From contig DIFN01000073.1 of NCBI GenBank assembly GCA_002419145.1, forward strand, positions 1 to 11,685: 11,685 nucleotides of DNA. Reading direction: 5' to 3'. The stretch comes from Mageeibacillus sp. UBA5747 (lineage in GTDB: Bacteria; Bacillota; Clostridia; Saccharofermentanales; UBA5734). Made by a program: the position numbers and the translations under genes. The notes under the pieces are model-generated. The model was given only the letters and a program-made list of their open reading frames with translations, was not told where the DNA came from and searched no databases. Positions 1 to 6,317 of the stretch are shown one piece after another (within the stretch, counting starts at the first letter, position 1; every line of letters begins with the position of its first letter).

Positions 1-1
1 A

Positions 2-805
2 GAAGACCGGCAGAAATGCCTCAATGCCGGTATGAATGACCACTTGCCCAAACCTGTTTCCCCAGATCTGCTCTACGGGATGCTCGTCAACTGGCTGGAA
101 CCTGTCCAGAGGGATGCAAATGAAACGTCCAATGGGCTGGCGGCAATTTCAAAGCCCGGTCCCAGTCAACCACCAGAGCCCATTTCACCAGCCACCTTGA
201 TGCACCAGCTTTCCCTCATCCCGGGTTTGGATGTAGTCACCGGACTCCAGATGCTGCAGGGTGACTCAGATCTTTATATCCGGATTCTGGGCCAGTTTAT
301 CGATCTGCACGAAAACGAGCCGACGCAAATTTTGCAGGCGCTCCATCTTCATGACCTGAAGACGATCCAGCATGTGACGCACACTTTGAGAGGCTCAGCG
401 GGTACACTGGGTGCCAAGGCCATCCAGGAATCAGCCGCAAGTTTGGAAAAAATGACCCGTACCAATCCGGATCCGACAGATCCGGCTTATGTCCGGCAAA
501 TCGAACACCTGACATCCGCATGGTCAGATGTGGTCCAAGGCTACCGAAAGGCTGTGGGCGACAAAGATGTGAACACACCTGTGGCTGAATCGACACCTGA
601 AAACCCCATGCAGGTCCGACACATTCTGCAGGAACTCCATCGTCTTCTTTCGGCCAATGATACAGACGTGAATGAGCAGATTTTACAGGCAAAAGCGTTG
701 CTACTGCGATCAATGGGCGATGATGCTCAGGTGCTGGAAAAGCAGATTCTCAATTTTGACTATGAAGATGCGCTGCGGACGCTGGAACTGTATCTGAAAT
801 GCTGA
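2..805 (+). CDS. Hybrid histidine kinase, C-terminal part (receiver end plus Hpt domain), 5' truncated by window edge
   Basis: The reading frame is open from base 2, so the gene starts before the window. The first residues (EDRQKCLNAGMNDHLPKPV) match the end of a response-regulator receiver domain, including the conserved Lys of the KP motif at 50-52. After a Pro/Ser-rich linker, a histidine phosphotransfer (Hpt) domain follows. It is recognised by IPGLDVVTGLQML and by HTLRGSAGTLGA, whose His (codon 380-382) is the expected phosphoacceptor. A helical tail ending ...FDYEDALRTLELYLKC is typical of such kinases. The protein would therefore be the end of a multistep phosphorelay sensor (kinase, receiver, Hpt). 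The sensor input and kinase core lie outside the window, so the signal is unknown. A strong terminator directly downstream separates it from the ars cluster, and I see no link to arsenic. Confidence 0.88.
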   Translation, partial: EDRQKCLNAGMNDHLPKPVSPDLLYGMLVNWLEPVQRDANETSNGLAAISKPGPSQPPEPISPATLMHQLSLIPGLDVVTGLQMLQGDSDLYIRILGQFIDLHENEPTQILQALHLHDLKTIQHVTHTLRGSAGTLGAKAIQESAASLEKMTRTNPDPTDPAYVRQIEHLTSAWSDVVQGYRKAVGDKDVNTPVAESTPENPMQVRHILQELHRLLSANDTDVNEQILQAKALLLRSMGDDAQVLEKQILNFDYEDALRTLELYLKC

Positions 806-836
806 ACAAACCATGAGCGCTGAACAAGCCATGAGC
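801..836 (+). repeat. Tandem 18-bp direct repeat over the kinase stop codon
   Basis: Two adjacent 18-base units, GCTGAACAAACCATGAGC at 801-818 and GCTGAACAAGCCATGAGC at 819-836, differ at one base. The kinase stop codon TGA (803-805) lies inside the first unit. The repeat looks like a local duplication of the gene's 3' end just before its terminator. Confidence 0.85.
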
Positions 837-840
837 AGAG

Positions 841-878
841 AACTTGCCGGATAAGAATCAAATCCGGCAAGTTTTTTT
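841..878 (+). terminator. Intrinsic terminator of the kinase gene
   Basis: A perfect 12-bp stem, AACTTGCCGGAT (841-852) paired with ATCCGGCAAGTT (862-873), closes a 9-base loop and runs into a T tract (872-878). This is a textbook Rho-independent terminator. It insulates the following ars promoter from read-through. Confidence 0.95.
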
Positions 879-883
879 ACCAG

Positions 884-907
884 ATATAGATTGACGATCG
901 TCTATAT
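884..907 (+). promoter_or_regulatory. Candidate ArsR operator 1
   Basis: A perfect interrupted palindrome, ATATAGA (884-890), ten bases, TCTATAT (901-907), covers the -35 element. The interior also contains the perfect palindrome GACGATCGTC (893-902). ArsR/SmtB regulators bind such dyads as dimers. The N10 spacing is wider than in many described ArsR sites, so the exact recognition sequence is uncertain. Confidence 0.55.
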
Positions 908-919
908 GCCTGATACGCT
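891..919 (+). promoter_or_regulatory. Candidate sigma-70 promoter of the ars cluster
   Basis: TTGACG (891-896) is a 5/6 match to the -35 consensus. After 17 bases comes TACGCT (914-919), a weak -10 preceded by TG at 911-912 in extended -10 position. The start of transcription would be near 926. The two palindromes listed separately overlap the -35 element and the start region, as expected for ArsR repression. The weak -10 keeps confidence moderate. Confidence 0.5.
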
Positions 920-922
920 TAC

Positions 923-938
923 ATAGACAAATCTCTAT
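923..938 (+). promoter_or_regulatory. Candidate ArsR operator 2
   Basis: ATAGA (923-927), six bases, TCTAT (934-938) repeats the half-site core of operator 1 with tighter spacing, at the expected transcription start. The centres of the two dyads lie 35 bases apart. Sharing the same ATAGA/TCTAT half-sites is the main support. Confidence 0.5.
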
Positions 939-963
939 ACAGTTTAAGAAAGAAGGTCATCTT

Positions 964-1263
964 ATGCTCTCTTGCACCGATTCTGCTTTGGTTTTCAAGG
1001 CGCTGTCAGATGAAACCCGGCTCAGGATCGTGGACTTGCTTTCCTGTGATGAATTGTGTGCCTGCACCATCCTCGAGTCGTTCAATATCACCCAGCCGAC
1101 GCTCTCTTACCATATGAAAATCCTGACCGAGAGTGGACTGGTTAAGTCCCGCAAAGAAGGCCTCTGGACCCGCTATGCCTTGAACACAGACTTGTTCGAC
1201 CAGATAAAGGTGTTCCTGAACCAGATCACATCGGATAAAGAGAATTGCATCTGCAGGAGGTAA
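964..1263 (+). CDS. arsR: ArsR-family arsenite-responsive repressor
   Basis: This 99-residue winged-helix regulator is the usual size for ArsR. The metal-binding motif ELCACTIL places Cys32 and Cys34 where classical ArsR proteins have ELCVCDLC. The third Cys (position 37) is Leu here, and two Cys suffice in family members studied. The recognition helix is in NITQPTLSYHMKIL. Extra Cys occur at residues 4, 28, 94 and 96. As known for the family, the dimer should repress its own operon and release DNA when As(III) or Sb(III) binds the Cys thiolates. The start at 964 follows an AGAAAGAAGG ribosome site. The gene is first in the cluster, 5 bases ahead of the permease start, and two dyads sit in its promoter. 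Confidence 0.92.
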   Translation: MLSCTDSALVFKALSDETRLRIVDLLSCDELCACTILESFNITQPTLSYHMKILTESGLVKSRKEGLWTRYALNTDLFDQIKVFLNQITSDKENCICRR

Positions 1264-1268
1264 GGAAC

Positions 1269-2288
1269 ATGGATTTCATCGTTACAATTTTCAGCTGGTT
1301 GAATAACCAGCTACTCAAAATGAACTGGCTTTCCGACTTGGTCCGGTTACTGGTGGAAAACCTGTTTGGCTTGTCCACTACGGACCGGATCGGCAGCAGC
1401 ATTCATTTTTACATCTATGACACGATCAAGATTTTTATCCTGCTATCTTTTCTGATTTTCACCATTTCCTACATCCAGAGCTTTTTCCCACCCGAACGAA
1501 CCCGGTCGATCCTGGGGCGGTTCAAAGGGGTCTGGGCCAATATACTGGGTGCCCTGCTCGGGACCATCACCCCGTTCTGCTCCTGTTCCTCGATCCCGCT
1601 GTTCATCGGTTTCACCAGTGCCGGCCTGCCGATCGGTGTCACGTTTTCGTTCCTGATTTCTTCGCCACTGGTCGATCTAGCCTCGGTTCTGCTTCTGGCC
1701 AGTATCTTCAACTGGCGGATCGCGATCGCGTATGTAGTGGTTGGTCTGGTCCTGGCTGTCATCGGTGGCTCGCTGATCAGTCATCTCAAACTGGAAAAGT
1801 ACGTTGAGAGCTACGTCTACAAGGTCCAGGGCAGTGCGGGGCTGGATTTGCCGGAACAGACAGTCAAAGACCGCTTGCTCTATGCCCGCGATCAGGTCCG
1901 GGAGATCATCCACAAGGTCTGGCTCTACATCCTGATCGGCGTCGGCATCGGCGCACTGATTCATAACTGGATCCCGGAACCCATCATCACGGCCATCCTC
2001 GGCCAGCAAAATATCTTCTCCGTTCCATTGGCGACCCTGGTCGGCGCCCCAATGTACGCCGACATTTTTGGCACCCTGCCAATTGCGGAAGCACTGGTCG
2101 GCAAAGGCGTTGGTATTGGCACCGTGCTGGCTTTCATGATGGCCGTCACAGCCCTGTCGCTGCCCTCTATGATCCTGCTGAAGAAAGTCGTCAAAATGCC
2201 TTTGCTTGTTACTTTTGCCGGGATTGTGCTGGTCGGGATCCTGATCATTGGCTATGTTTTCAATGCATTCAGCTACGTGCTGATGTAA
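1269..2288 (+). CDS. arsP: ArsP/DUF318-type permease, probable organoarsenical exporter
   Basis: This 339-residue polytopic membrane protein carries the family signature TPFCSCSSIPLFIGF (Cys104 and Cys106 in a membrane segment) and a second conserved region near GAPMYADIFGTLPIAEAL. About eight hydrophobic segments are visible, split by a charged cytoplasmic stretch around residues 173-215. Characterised ArsP proteins export trivalent organoarsenicals such as methylarsenite and reduced roxarsone; other members of the fold have been tied to other metals, so the substrate here is inferred from context. I place the start at 1269 because AGGAGG lies at 1255-1260, eight bases upstream. The earlier in-frame ATG at 1245 falls inside arsR and has no such site. 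The gene follows arsR by 5 bases and is clearly co-transcribed. Confidence 0.88.
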   Translation: MDFIVTIFSWLNNQLLKMNWLSDLVRLLVENLFGLSTTDRIGSSIHFYIYDTIKIFILLSFLIFTISYIQSFFPPERTRSILGRFKGVWANILGALLGTITPFCSCSSIPLFIGFTSAGLPIGVTFSFLISSPLVDLASVLLLASIFNWRIAIAYVVVGLVLAVIGGSLISHLKLEKYVESYVYKVQGSAGLDLPEQTVKDRLLYARDQVREIIHKVWLYILIGVGIGALIHNWIPEPIITAILGQQNIFSVPLATLVGAPMYADIFGTLPIAEALVGKGVGIGTVLAFMMAVTALSLPSMILLKKVVKMPLLVTFAGIVLVGILIIGYVFNAFSYVLM

Positions 2289-2307
2289 GTCAAGAAGGAG
2301 TACGTGT

Positions 2308-2913
2308 ATGTTGCTGAAAAATAAGGAATCGTCTTGCTGTTCTGGTGCGGGCTGCTGCGGGGACGCAACGACTCGGGCTGCAACTTCGGTCACATCTGGA
2401 TCTGACAATGCTGCGACTTCAGTTCGGAGCATCGTGATCGATTTCCTCTATCTGGATTTGGAAGTTTGCACCCGCTGCCAGGGAACCGAAGATACGCTAG
2501 ACCAAGCGGTCGCAGAAGTGTTCCAAATTTTGCATTCCGCCGGGATTGAAGTCGTGATCAACAAGGTCAACGTCAACACAGAGGAATTGGCCAACCAGTA
2601 TCAATTTGTCAGCTCACCGACCATCCGGATCGATGGCCATGATATCGCAGTCGACGTCAAAGAAAACCAGTGCGACTCGTGCGGCGATTTGTGCGGGGAC
2701 ACGGTGGATTGCCGGATCTGGACCTGGCAAGGGGTTGATTACACGCAGCCACCCAAGGCGATGATTATCGACGCGATTCTCAAAGCTGTTTATGGGGGTC
2801 CAGCTTCATCTCCGGTGATTGCCCCAAATCCATACGAGCTGCCAGAAAATCTGCGCAAATTCTATCAAGCCATGAAACAGAAAGACGCACCCGCTTCGAC
2901 CTGTTGTTCTTGA
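2308..2913 (+). CDS. Cys-rich DUF2703-like thioredoxin-fold protein, candidate arsenic metallochaperone
   Basis: This 201-residue soluble protein has 12 Cys. The core resembles the DUF2703 family: a beta strand leading to LEVCTRCQGTE (CxxC at 54/57), followed by LHSAGIEVVINKVNV and SSPTIRIDG, the thioredoxin-fold pattern with a Pro after the SS. A second Cys cluster (122, 125, 129, 135) follows. The ends carry vicinal Cys pairs: CC at 10-11 and 16-17 in a short Ser/Thr/Ala-rich N-terminal tail, and CC at 199-200 next to the C terminus. Vicinal Cys bind As(III) in ArsD-like chaperones, and no arsD is present here, so delivery of arsenite to ACR3 or ArsP is a reasonable inference. The family has no established function that I know of. 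AGAAGGAG precedes the start, and acr3 follows after 28 bases. Confidence 0.8.
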   Translation: MLLKNKESSCCSGAGCCGDATTRAATSVTSGSDNAATSVRSIVIDFLYLDLEVCTRCQGTEDTLDQAVAEVFQILHSAGIEVVINKVNVNTEELANQYQFVSSPTIRIDGHDIAVDVKENQCDSCGDLCGDTVDCRIWTWQGVDYTQPPKAMIIDAILKAVYGGPASSPVIAPNPYELPENLRKFYQAMKQKDAPASTCCS

Positions 2914-2941
2914 AATTAAATGAGAAGACGAGGAACCTGAC

Positions 2942-4012
2942 ATGAGCAAACCACAAAAAGGTGCCACTGGCATCAGCTTCTTTGAAAAGTACCTGACTCT
3001 CTGGGTAGCTCTCTGTATGGTCGCCGGTATTCTGATCGGCCGGTTCCTGCCGGCGATCCCACAATTCCTGGGCCGCTTTGAATACGCCCAGGTTTCGATC
3101 CCGATTGCGATCCTGATCTGGCTGATGATCTACCCGATGATGATGAAGGTCGATTTTGCCAGCATCAAATACATCGGCAAAAATCCCAAGGGTCTTTATG
3201 TGACTTGGGTGACGAACTGGCTGATCAAACCGTTCACCATGTACGGCATCGCCTGGCTATTTTTCTTCGTCGTTTTCAAACAGCTCATTCCGGCTGAGCT
3301 GGCCAAAGATTACCTGGCAGGCGCGATCCTGCTTGGTGCGGCCCCGTGTACAGCCATGGTGTTTGTCTGGAGCCACCTGACCAAAGGCAACGCTGCTTAC
3401 ACCGTGGTCCAGGTTGCGACCAATGACTTGATCATCCTAGTCGCCTTCACCCCGATTGTCGCCCTGCTTCTGGGCATCGGCGGCATCACAATCCCCTGGG
3501 CCACCCTGATTCTTTCGGTTGTCCTTTTCGTTGTAATCCCTCTGGCAGCGGGTGTCCTGACCCGGGTTCATGTCATCAAGACAAAGGGGATCGAGTATTT
3601 CAATCAGTCCTTCATCCCCAAATTCAATGACGTGACCATAGGTGGCCTGCTGTTGACCCTGATCATCATTTTCTCATTCCAGGGCGACGTCATTCTCAAT
3701 AACCCCCTGCACATCATATTGATCGCCATTCCTCTGACGATCCAGACCTTCCTGATCTTTTTCATCGCTTATCTGGCCAGTAAGGGATTGAAACTGGACC
3801 ATTCGATCGCAGCCCCGGCTGGAATGATCGGTGCCTCGAATTTCTTTGAGCTGGCGGTAGCGGTGGCGATCTCGCTCTTTGGACCGACTTCACCGGTGGC
3901 ATTGGCGACGGTTGTCGGTGTTTTGGTCGAGGTCCCTGTCATGCTGACCCTGGTCAAAATCGCCAACAAGACCACTCACTGGTTTCCCCAGCCGAAGGAG
4001 CTTGAAGTATGA
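2942..4012 (+). CDS. acr3: ACR3-family arsenite efflux transporter
   Basis: This 356-residue membrane protein matches ACR3 along its whole length, with about ten hydrophobic segments. LGAAPCTAMVFVWS holds the conserved membrane Cys (Cys136), and GASNFFELAVAVA holds the conserved Glu (Glu303); both are required for transport in characterised ACR3 proteins. The role is to expel As(III), driven by the proton-motive force. The N-terminal region (SFFEKYLTLWVALCMVAGILIG) is also typical. A GAGG ribosome site sits ahead of the start. Its stop codon overlaps the start of the next gene in ATGA, so the two are translationally coupled. It is often annotated arsB, although ACR3 is unrelated to the true ArsB family. 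Confidence 0.96.
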   Translation: MSKPQKGATGISFFEKYLTLWVALCMVAGILIGRFLPAIPQFLGRFEYAQVSIPIAILIWLMIYPMMMKVDFASIKYIGKNPKGLYVTWVTNWLIKPFTMYGIAWLFFFVVFKQLIPAELAKDYLAGAILLGAAPCTAMVFVWSHLTKGNAAYTVVQVATNDLIILVAFTPIVALLLGIGGITIPWATLILSVVLFVVIPLAAGVLTRVHVIKTKGIEYFNQSFIPKFNDVTIGGLLLTLIIIFSFQGDVILNNPLHIILIAIPLTIQTFLIFFIAYLASKGLKLDHSIAAPAGMIGASNFFELAVAVAISLFGPTSPVALATVVGVLVEVPVMLTLVKIANKTTHWFPQPKELEV

Positions 4013-5679
4013 ATGCTGTCAACAATTCCAATCGTATTGTGATCATCGGTGCGGTGGCTGCAGGAACATCTGCTGCTGCGAAAGCCCGGCGCAACGACGA
4101 ATCCGCTGAGATTGTGATCTACGAAATGGATGAGCACATTTCATACTCCGGCTGCGGGTTGCCGTACTATATCGGTGGGCAGGTCGCTACGCTGGAAGCA
4201 CTGACGCCGCGCGACCCGATATTTTTCCGTGACAAATACAACGTTGATGTTCTGATCCGGCATCAGGTCCTGTCGGTGGATCCTGCGACCAAGACTCTGG
4301 TGGTAGAAAACCTTGCCACAGGGGAGACCTTCACGGATCGCTACGATGTCCTGATCCTTTCAACCGGTGCTACATCAATCGTGCCGCCGATTCCCGGTGT
4401 TGATCTGCCACATGTCTTTACGCTCAGGAATCCAGTTAGCGCCCGGGCGATCCGTACCTACATCGAGGAACACCAGCCCCAGACTGCAGTGGTTGTTGGC
4501 AGTGGATTCATCGGCTTGGAAATGGTCGAGAATTTGGTCGAGGCAGGACTCCTGGTCACAGTGGTTGAAAAATTGCCCCAGGTCTGCCCCTTTGTCGACC
4601 CTGACCTTTCCCCTTACATTGAAGAAACCTTGACCAAGAAGACTGTTACGGTCCTGACTGGTGTCGCAGCGACCAAAATCTGGCCTGGCGCGGTCAATCT
4701 CGACGATGGTTCGATGGTCGATGGTGATCTGGTGATTCTGGCTGTCGGAGTCCGACCTAATACGGCCCTGGCGCGAGACATGGGTGTTGCCATCGGACCC
4801 ACTGGAGCGATTGCGGTCGATCGCCGTATGCAAACAAATCTGCCGGATGTCTATGCCTGCGGTGACTGTGCCGAGAGTTTCTCCATCATCGATGGCCAGC
4901 CGCTCTACCGGCCACTCGGCTCAACCGCCAACAAAATGGGCCGTATCGCCGGTGATGTCGTAACGGGAGGCGACATCGAGTTCCGCGGAATTGCTGGGAC
5001 AGGTATTTTTAAGCTATTCGACCGAACTGTCGCAGCCAGTGGCCTCAATGAGAAGCAGGCTCGTGACAGTGGCTATGACATCGTGATCAGCCACAACATC
5101 AAGCCCGACAAACCGGAGTATTTCGGCGGTAGGGAGATGGTGATCAAGGCCATCGCTGATCGAAAAACCGAGAAGCTGCTTGGAGTACAGATTGTCGGCT
5201 ACGAGGGCGTCGACAAGCGAATCGATGTATTCGTCACAGCGATGACCGCTGGTCTGGGGGTATCCGATCTGTTCCACCTCGACTTGGCATACGCACCACC
5301 CTTTGCAACCACCAAAGACCCAGTCCTCTACACCGGTATGATCCTCGACAATGCCCTGCATCGCGGGCGCGAACTTCTGACTGTCGATGAACTGATGACG
5401 ATCAGTCCGGATGACATCCAAGTCGTCGATGCCCGGGTAGCCAAACAATATCAGGAACACCATGTCGACCATGCGGTCAGTATGCCACACAGCAGCTTGC
5501 GTGAGCAGATGGCCGCCCTGGACAAAGACAAACCAGTCGTCACGTACTGCAACAAAGGCACCACCGGTAACGCCGCCCAGAATATCCTGATCAATCAAGG
5601 CTTCCGCAAAGTCTTCAACCTATCCGGCGGCCACAAACAATACAAAGCTTGCAAGAAAGGTCAAGAGAAGAAGCAATAA
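4009..5679 (+). CDS. FAD-dependent CoA-disulfide reductase / persulfide reductase fused to rhodanese
   Basis: This 556-residue protein has two modules. Residues 8-450 form a pyridine-nucleotide-disulfide oxidoreductase of the one-Cys CoA-disulfide reductase class. They contain the FAD motif GAVAAGTSAAAKARR, the redox motif SYSGCGLPYYIGG with Cys49, the NAD(P) motif GSGFIGLE (164-171) and the second FAD motif VYACGDCAES. Residues 458-548 form a rhodanese domain with catalytic Cys514 in the loop YCNKGTTGN. Characterised CoADR-rhodanese fusions reduce CoA disulfide or CoA/glutathione persulfides and polysulfide with NAD(P)H. Here the gene overlaps acr3 by 4 bases, with AAGGAG inside the acr3 end. 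That ties a low-molecular-weight thiol or sulfane-sulfur step to arsenite efflux. Which substrate is used cannot be read from sequence. Confidence 0.92.
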   Translation: MNAVNNSNRIVIIGAVAAGTSAAAKARRNDESAEIVIYEMDEHISYSGCGLPYYIGGQVATLEALTPRDPIFFRDKYNVDVLIRHQVLSVDPATKTLVVENLATGETFTDRYDVLILSTGATSIVPPIPGVDLPHVFTLRNPVSARAIRTYIEEHQPQTAVVVGSGFIGLEMVENLVEAGLLVTVVEKLPQVCPFVDPDLSPYIEETLTKKTVTVLTGVAATKIWPGAVNLDDGSMVDGDLVILAVGVRPNTALARDMGVAIGPTGAIAVDRRMQTNLPDVYACGDCAESFSIIDGQPLYRPLGSTANKMGRIAGDVVTGGDIEFRGIAGTGIFKLFDRTVAASGLNEKQARDSGYDIVISHNIKPDKPEYFGGREMVIKAIADRKTEKLLGVQIVGYEGVDKRIDVFVTAMTAGLGVSDLFHLDLAYAPPFATTKDPVLYTGMILDNALHRGRELLTVDELMTISPDDIQVVDARVAKQYQEHHVDHAVSMPHSSLREQMAALDKDKPVVTYCNKGTTGNAAQNILINQGFRKVFNLSGGHKQYKACKKGQEKKQ

Positions 5680-5712
5680 TGCCGAAAATGGGACGGCGTC
5701 CCATTTTCGGCA
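5680..5712 (+). other. Long perfect hairpin between the reductase gene and the thioredoxin-like gene
   Basis: The base after the reductase stop codon begins a 33-base palindrome: arms at 5680-5695 and 5697-5712 are perfectly complementary around one central G. In RNA about 14 bp would pair with a short loop. No T tract follows (the next bases are AACCCCCTGCG), so it is not a canonical terminator. It may stabilise the upstream mRNA, attenuate transcription into the next gene, or be a protein-binding palindrome. Confidence 0.8.
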
Positions 5713-5757
5713 ACCCCCTGCGAAACCATTGCCATCAAAACAATAGGAGTAAAAAGT

Positions 5758-5997
5758 ATGGAAATTAAAATCGTCGGATCTGGATGCACTAATTGCAAGA
5801 ATGTCCTCGCGCGGACGCAACAAGCGGTCAAGGATATGGGTGTCGAAGCTCAAATTCTCTATGTCACGGACATGGAGCAGATCATTGCCACTGGCATTCT
5901 GCAGACGCCAGGTCTGATCATCAATGGCAAAGTCAAATCGGCTGGCCGCGTACCATCGGTCAAGGAGATCACCAAATTGATCGAAAGCGAGATGTGA
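5758..5997 (+). CDS. Small thioredoxin-like CxxC redox protein
   Basis: This 79-residue protein matches the 'redox-active disulfide protein 2' type of mini-thioredoxin. It has an N-terminal beta strand and then GSGCTNCKN with the redox pair Cys10/Cys13. LQTPGLIING supplies the cis-Pro loop, and a helix ends the protein. It lacks the N-terminal extension of full thioredoxins. Such proteins often sit beside ArsP/DUF318 permeases, and here one closes the ars cluster. AGGAG at 5745-5749 sets the start. A likely role is disulfide exchange with the Cys-rich DUF2703-like protein or with arsenic-bound thiols, with electrons possibly from the upstream reductase. No thioredoxin reductase is nearby. Confidence 0.88.
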   Translation: MEIKIVGSGCTNCKNVLARTQQAVKDMGVEAQILYVTDMEQIIATGILQTPGLIINGKVKSAGRVPSVKEITKLIESEM

Positions 5998-6089
5998 GTT
6001 GGATGACACGCTGATTTTAGCGAACCAACACGACACATATGGACCAGCATCAATGGTCTACCGTTTGACTGGCACCTTTTCCGGCATAG

Positions 6090-6125
6090 GCCTTCAGTGT
6101 TCAGACAAGGCTGATTACTGAAGGC
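6090..6125 (+). repeat. Inverted repeat with 9-bp perfect arms
   Basis: GCCTTCAGT (6090-6098) and ACTGAAGGC (6117-6125) are perfect complements across an 18-base loop, and G-T pairs could lengthen the stem on both sides. No T tract follows. It lies 93 bases after the last ars-cluster gene and may be a transcript-end structure or a relic. Confidence 0.55.
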
Positions 6126-6214
6126 TGGTGAGCGGGCGCGTTGCTTATCACAAGGCTCGATTTCCAAACTGGTAGCGATCCCTGACAAATATGCAATCAT
6201 CAGATGAAAAAAAC

Positions 6215-6253
6215 GGGACCTGGTCTTTCATGCGACCGGGTCTCTTTTCGTTT
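6215..6253 (+). terminator. Intrinsic terminator, probably of the ars cluster; plausible in both directions
   Basis: GGGACCTGGTC (6215-6225) pairs with GACCGGGTCTC (6234-6244) through 11 pairs, two of them G-U, over an 8-base loop. TTTTCGTTT follows. Read on the minus strand, the stem is followed by a run of T (complement of the A run at 6207-6213), so it could stop transcription both ways. It would end the ars transcript and shield the following oxidoreductase gene. Confidence 0.8.
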
Positions 6254-6258
6254 ATAAT
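6253..6258 (+). promoter_or_regulatory. TATAAT -10-like box ahead of the NROR-like gene
   Basis: A perfect TATAAT lies about 60 bases before the start codon at 6317, directly behind the terminator. I see no good -35 at 16-18 bases upstream, because that region is the terminator stem. It is a plausible but incomplete promoter. Confidence 0.4.
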
Positions 6259-6290
6259 AAAAAAAATAGTGTATGAATCCCAACTGAATC

Positions 6291-6317
6291 CAGGAGGCTA
6301 TCAGGAGGCTATCAGGA
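6291..6317 (+). repeat. Tandem 11-bp repeat that duplicates the Shine-Dalgarno
   Basis: The unit CAGGAGGCTAT occurs at 6291-6301 and 6302-6312, and a third partial unit CAGGA (6313-6317) runs into the ATG at 6317. The message therefore carries two full AGGAGG sites (6292-6297 and 6303-6308) and a partial AGGA. The second lies 8 bases from the ATG and is the one placed to work. The first lies 19 bases away. Such short tandem units can expand or contract by slippage. Confidence 0.9.

Larger units (their letters stand above)
5998..6316 (+). other. Intergenic region without a convincing gene
   Basis: Between the thioredoxin-like gene and the next oxidoreductase lie 319 bases. The first part holds one short open frame (TTG 5999 to a TGA ending at 6121, 40 codons) with no ribosome site and no recognisable motif, so I do not call it a gene. 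It also holds the inverted repeat at 6090-6125. The last hundred bases hold a terminator, a TATAAT box and a duplicated ribosome binding site, listed separately. No tRNA or riboswitch fold is apparent. Confidence 0.6.

Noticed and set aside
1677..2432. Long minus-strand open frame opposite the ArsP gene
   Set aside because: It is the antisense shadow of strongly recognisable permease and Cys-rich protein genes; its composition (Asp/Gln/His rich) is typical of such shadows.
6125..6180. A tRNA-like T-arm (GGCTCGATTTCC)
   Set aside because: No acceptor stem, anticodon arm or D-arm can be paired around it.
6191..6316. An N-terminal extension of the NROR-like gene from ATG 6191
   Set aside because: It would translate through a strong terminator hairpin and has no ribosome site; the FAD motif begins immediately after ATG 6317, which has AGGAGG 8 bases upstream.
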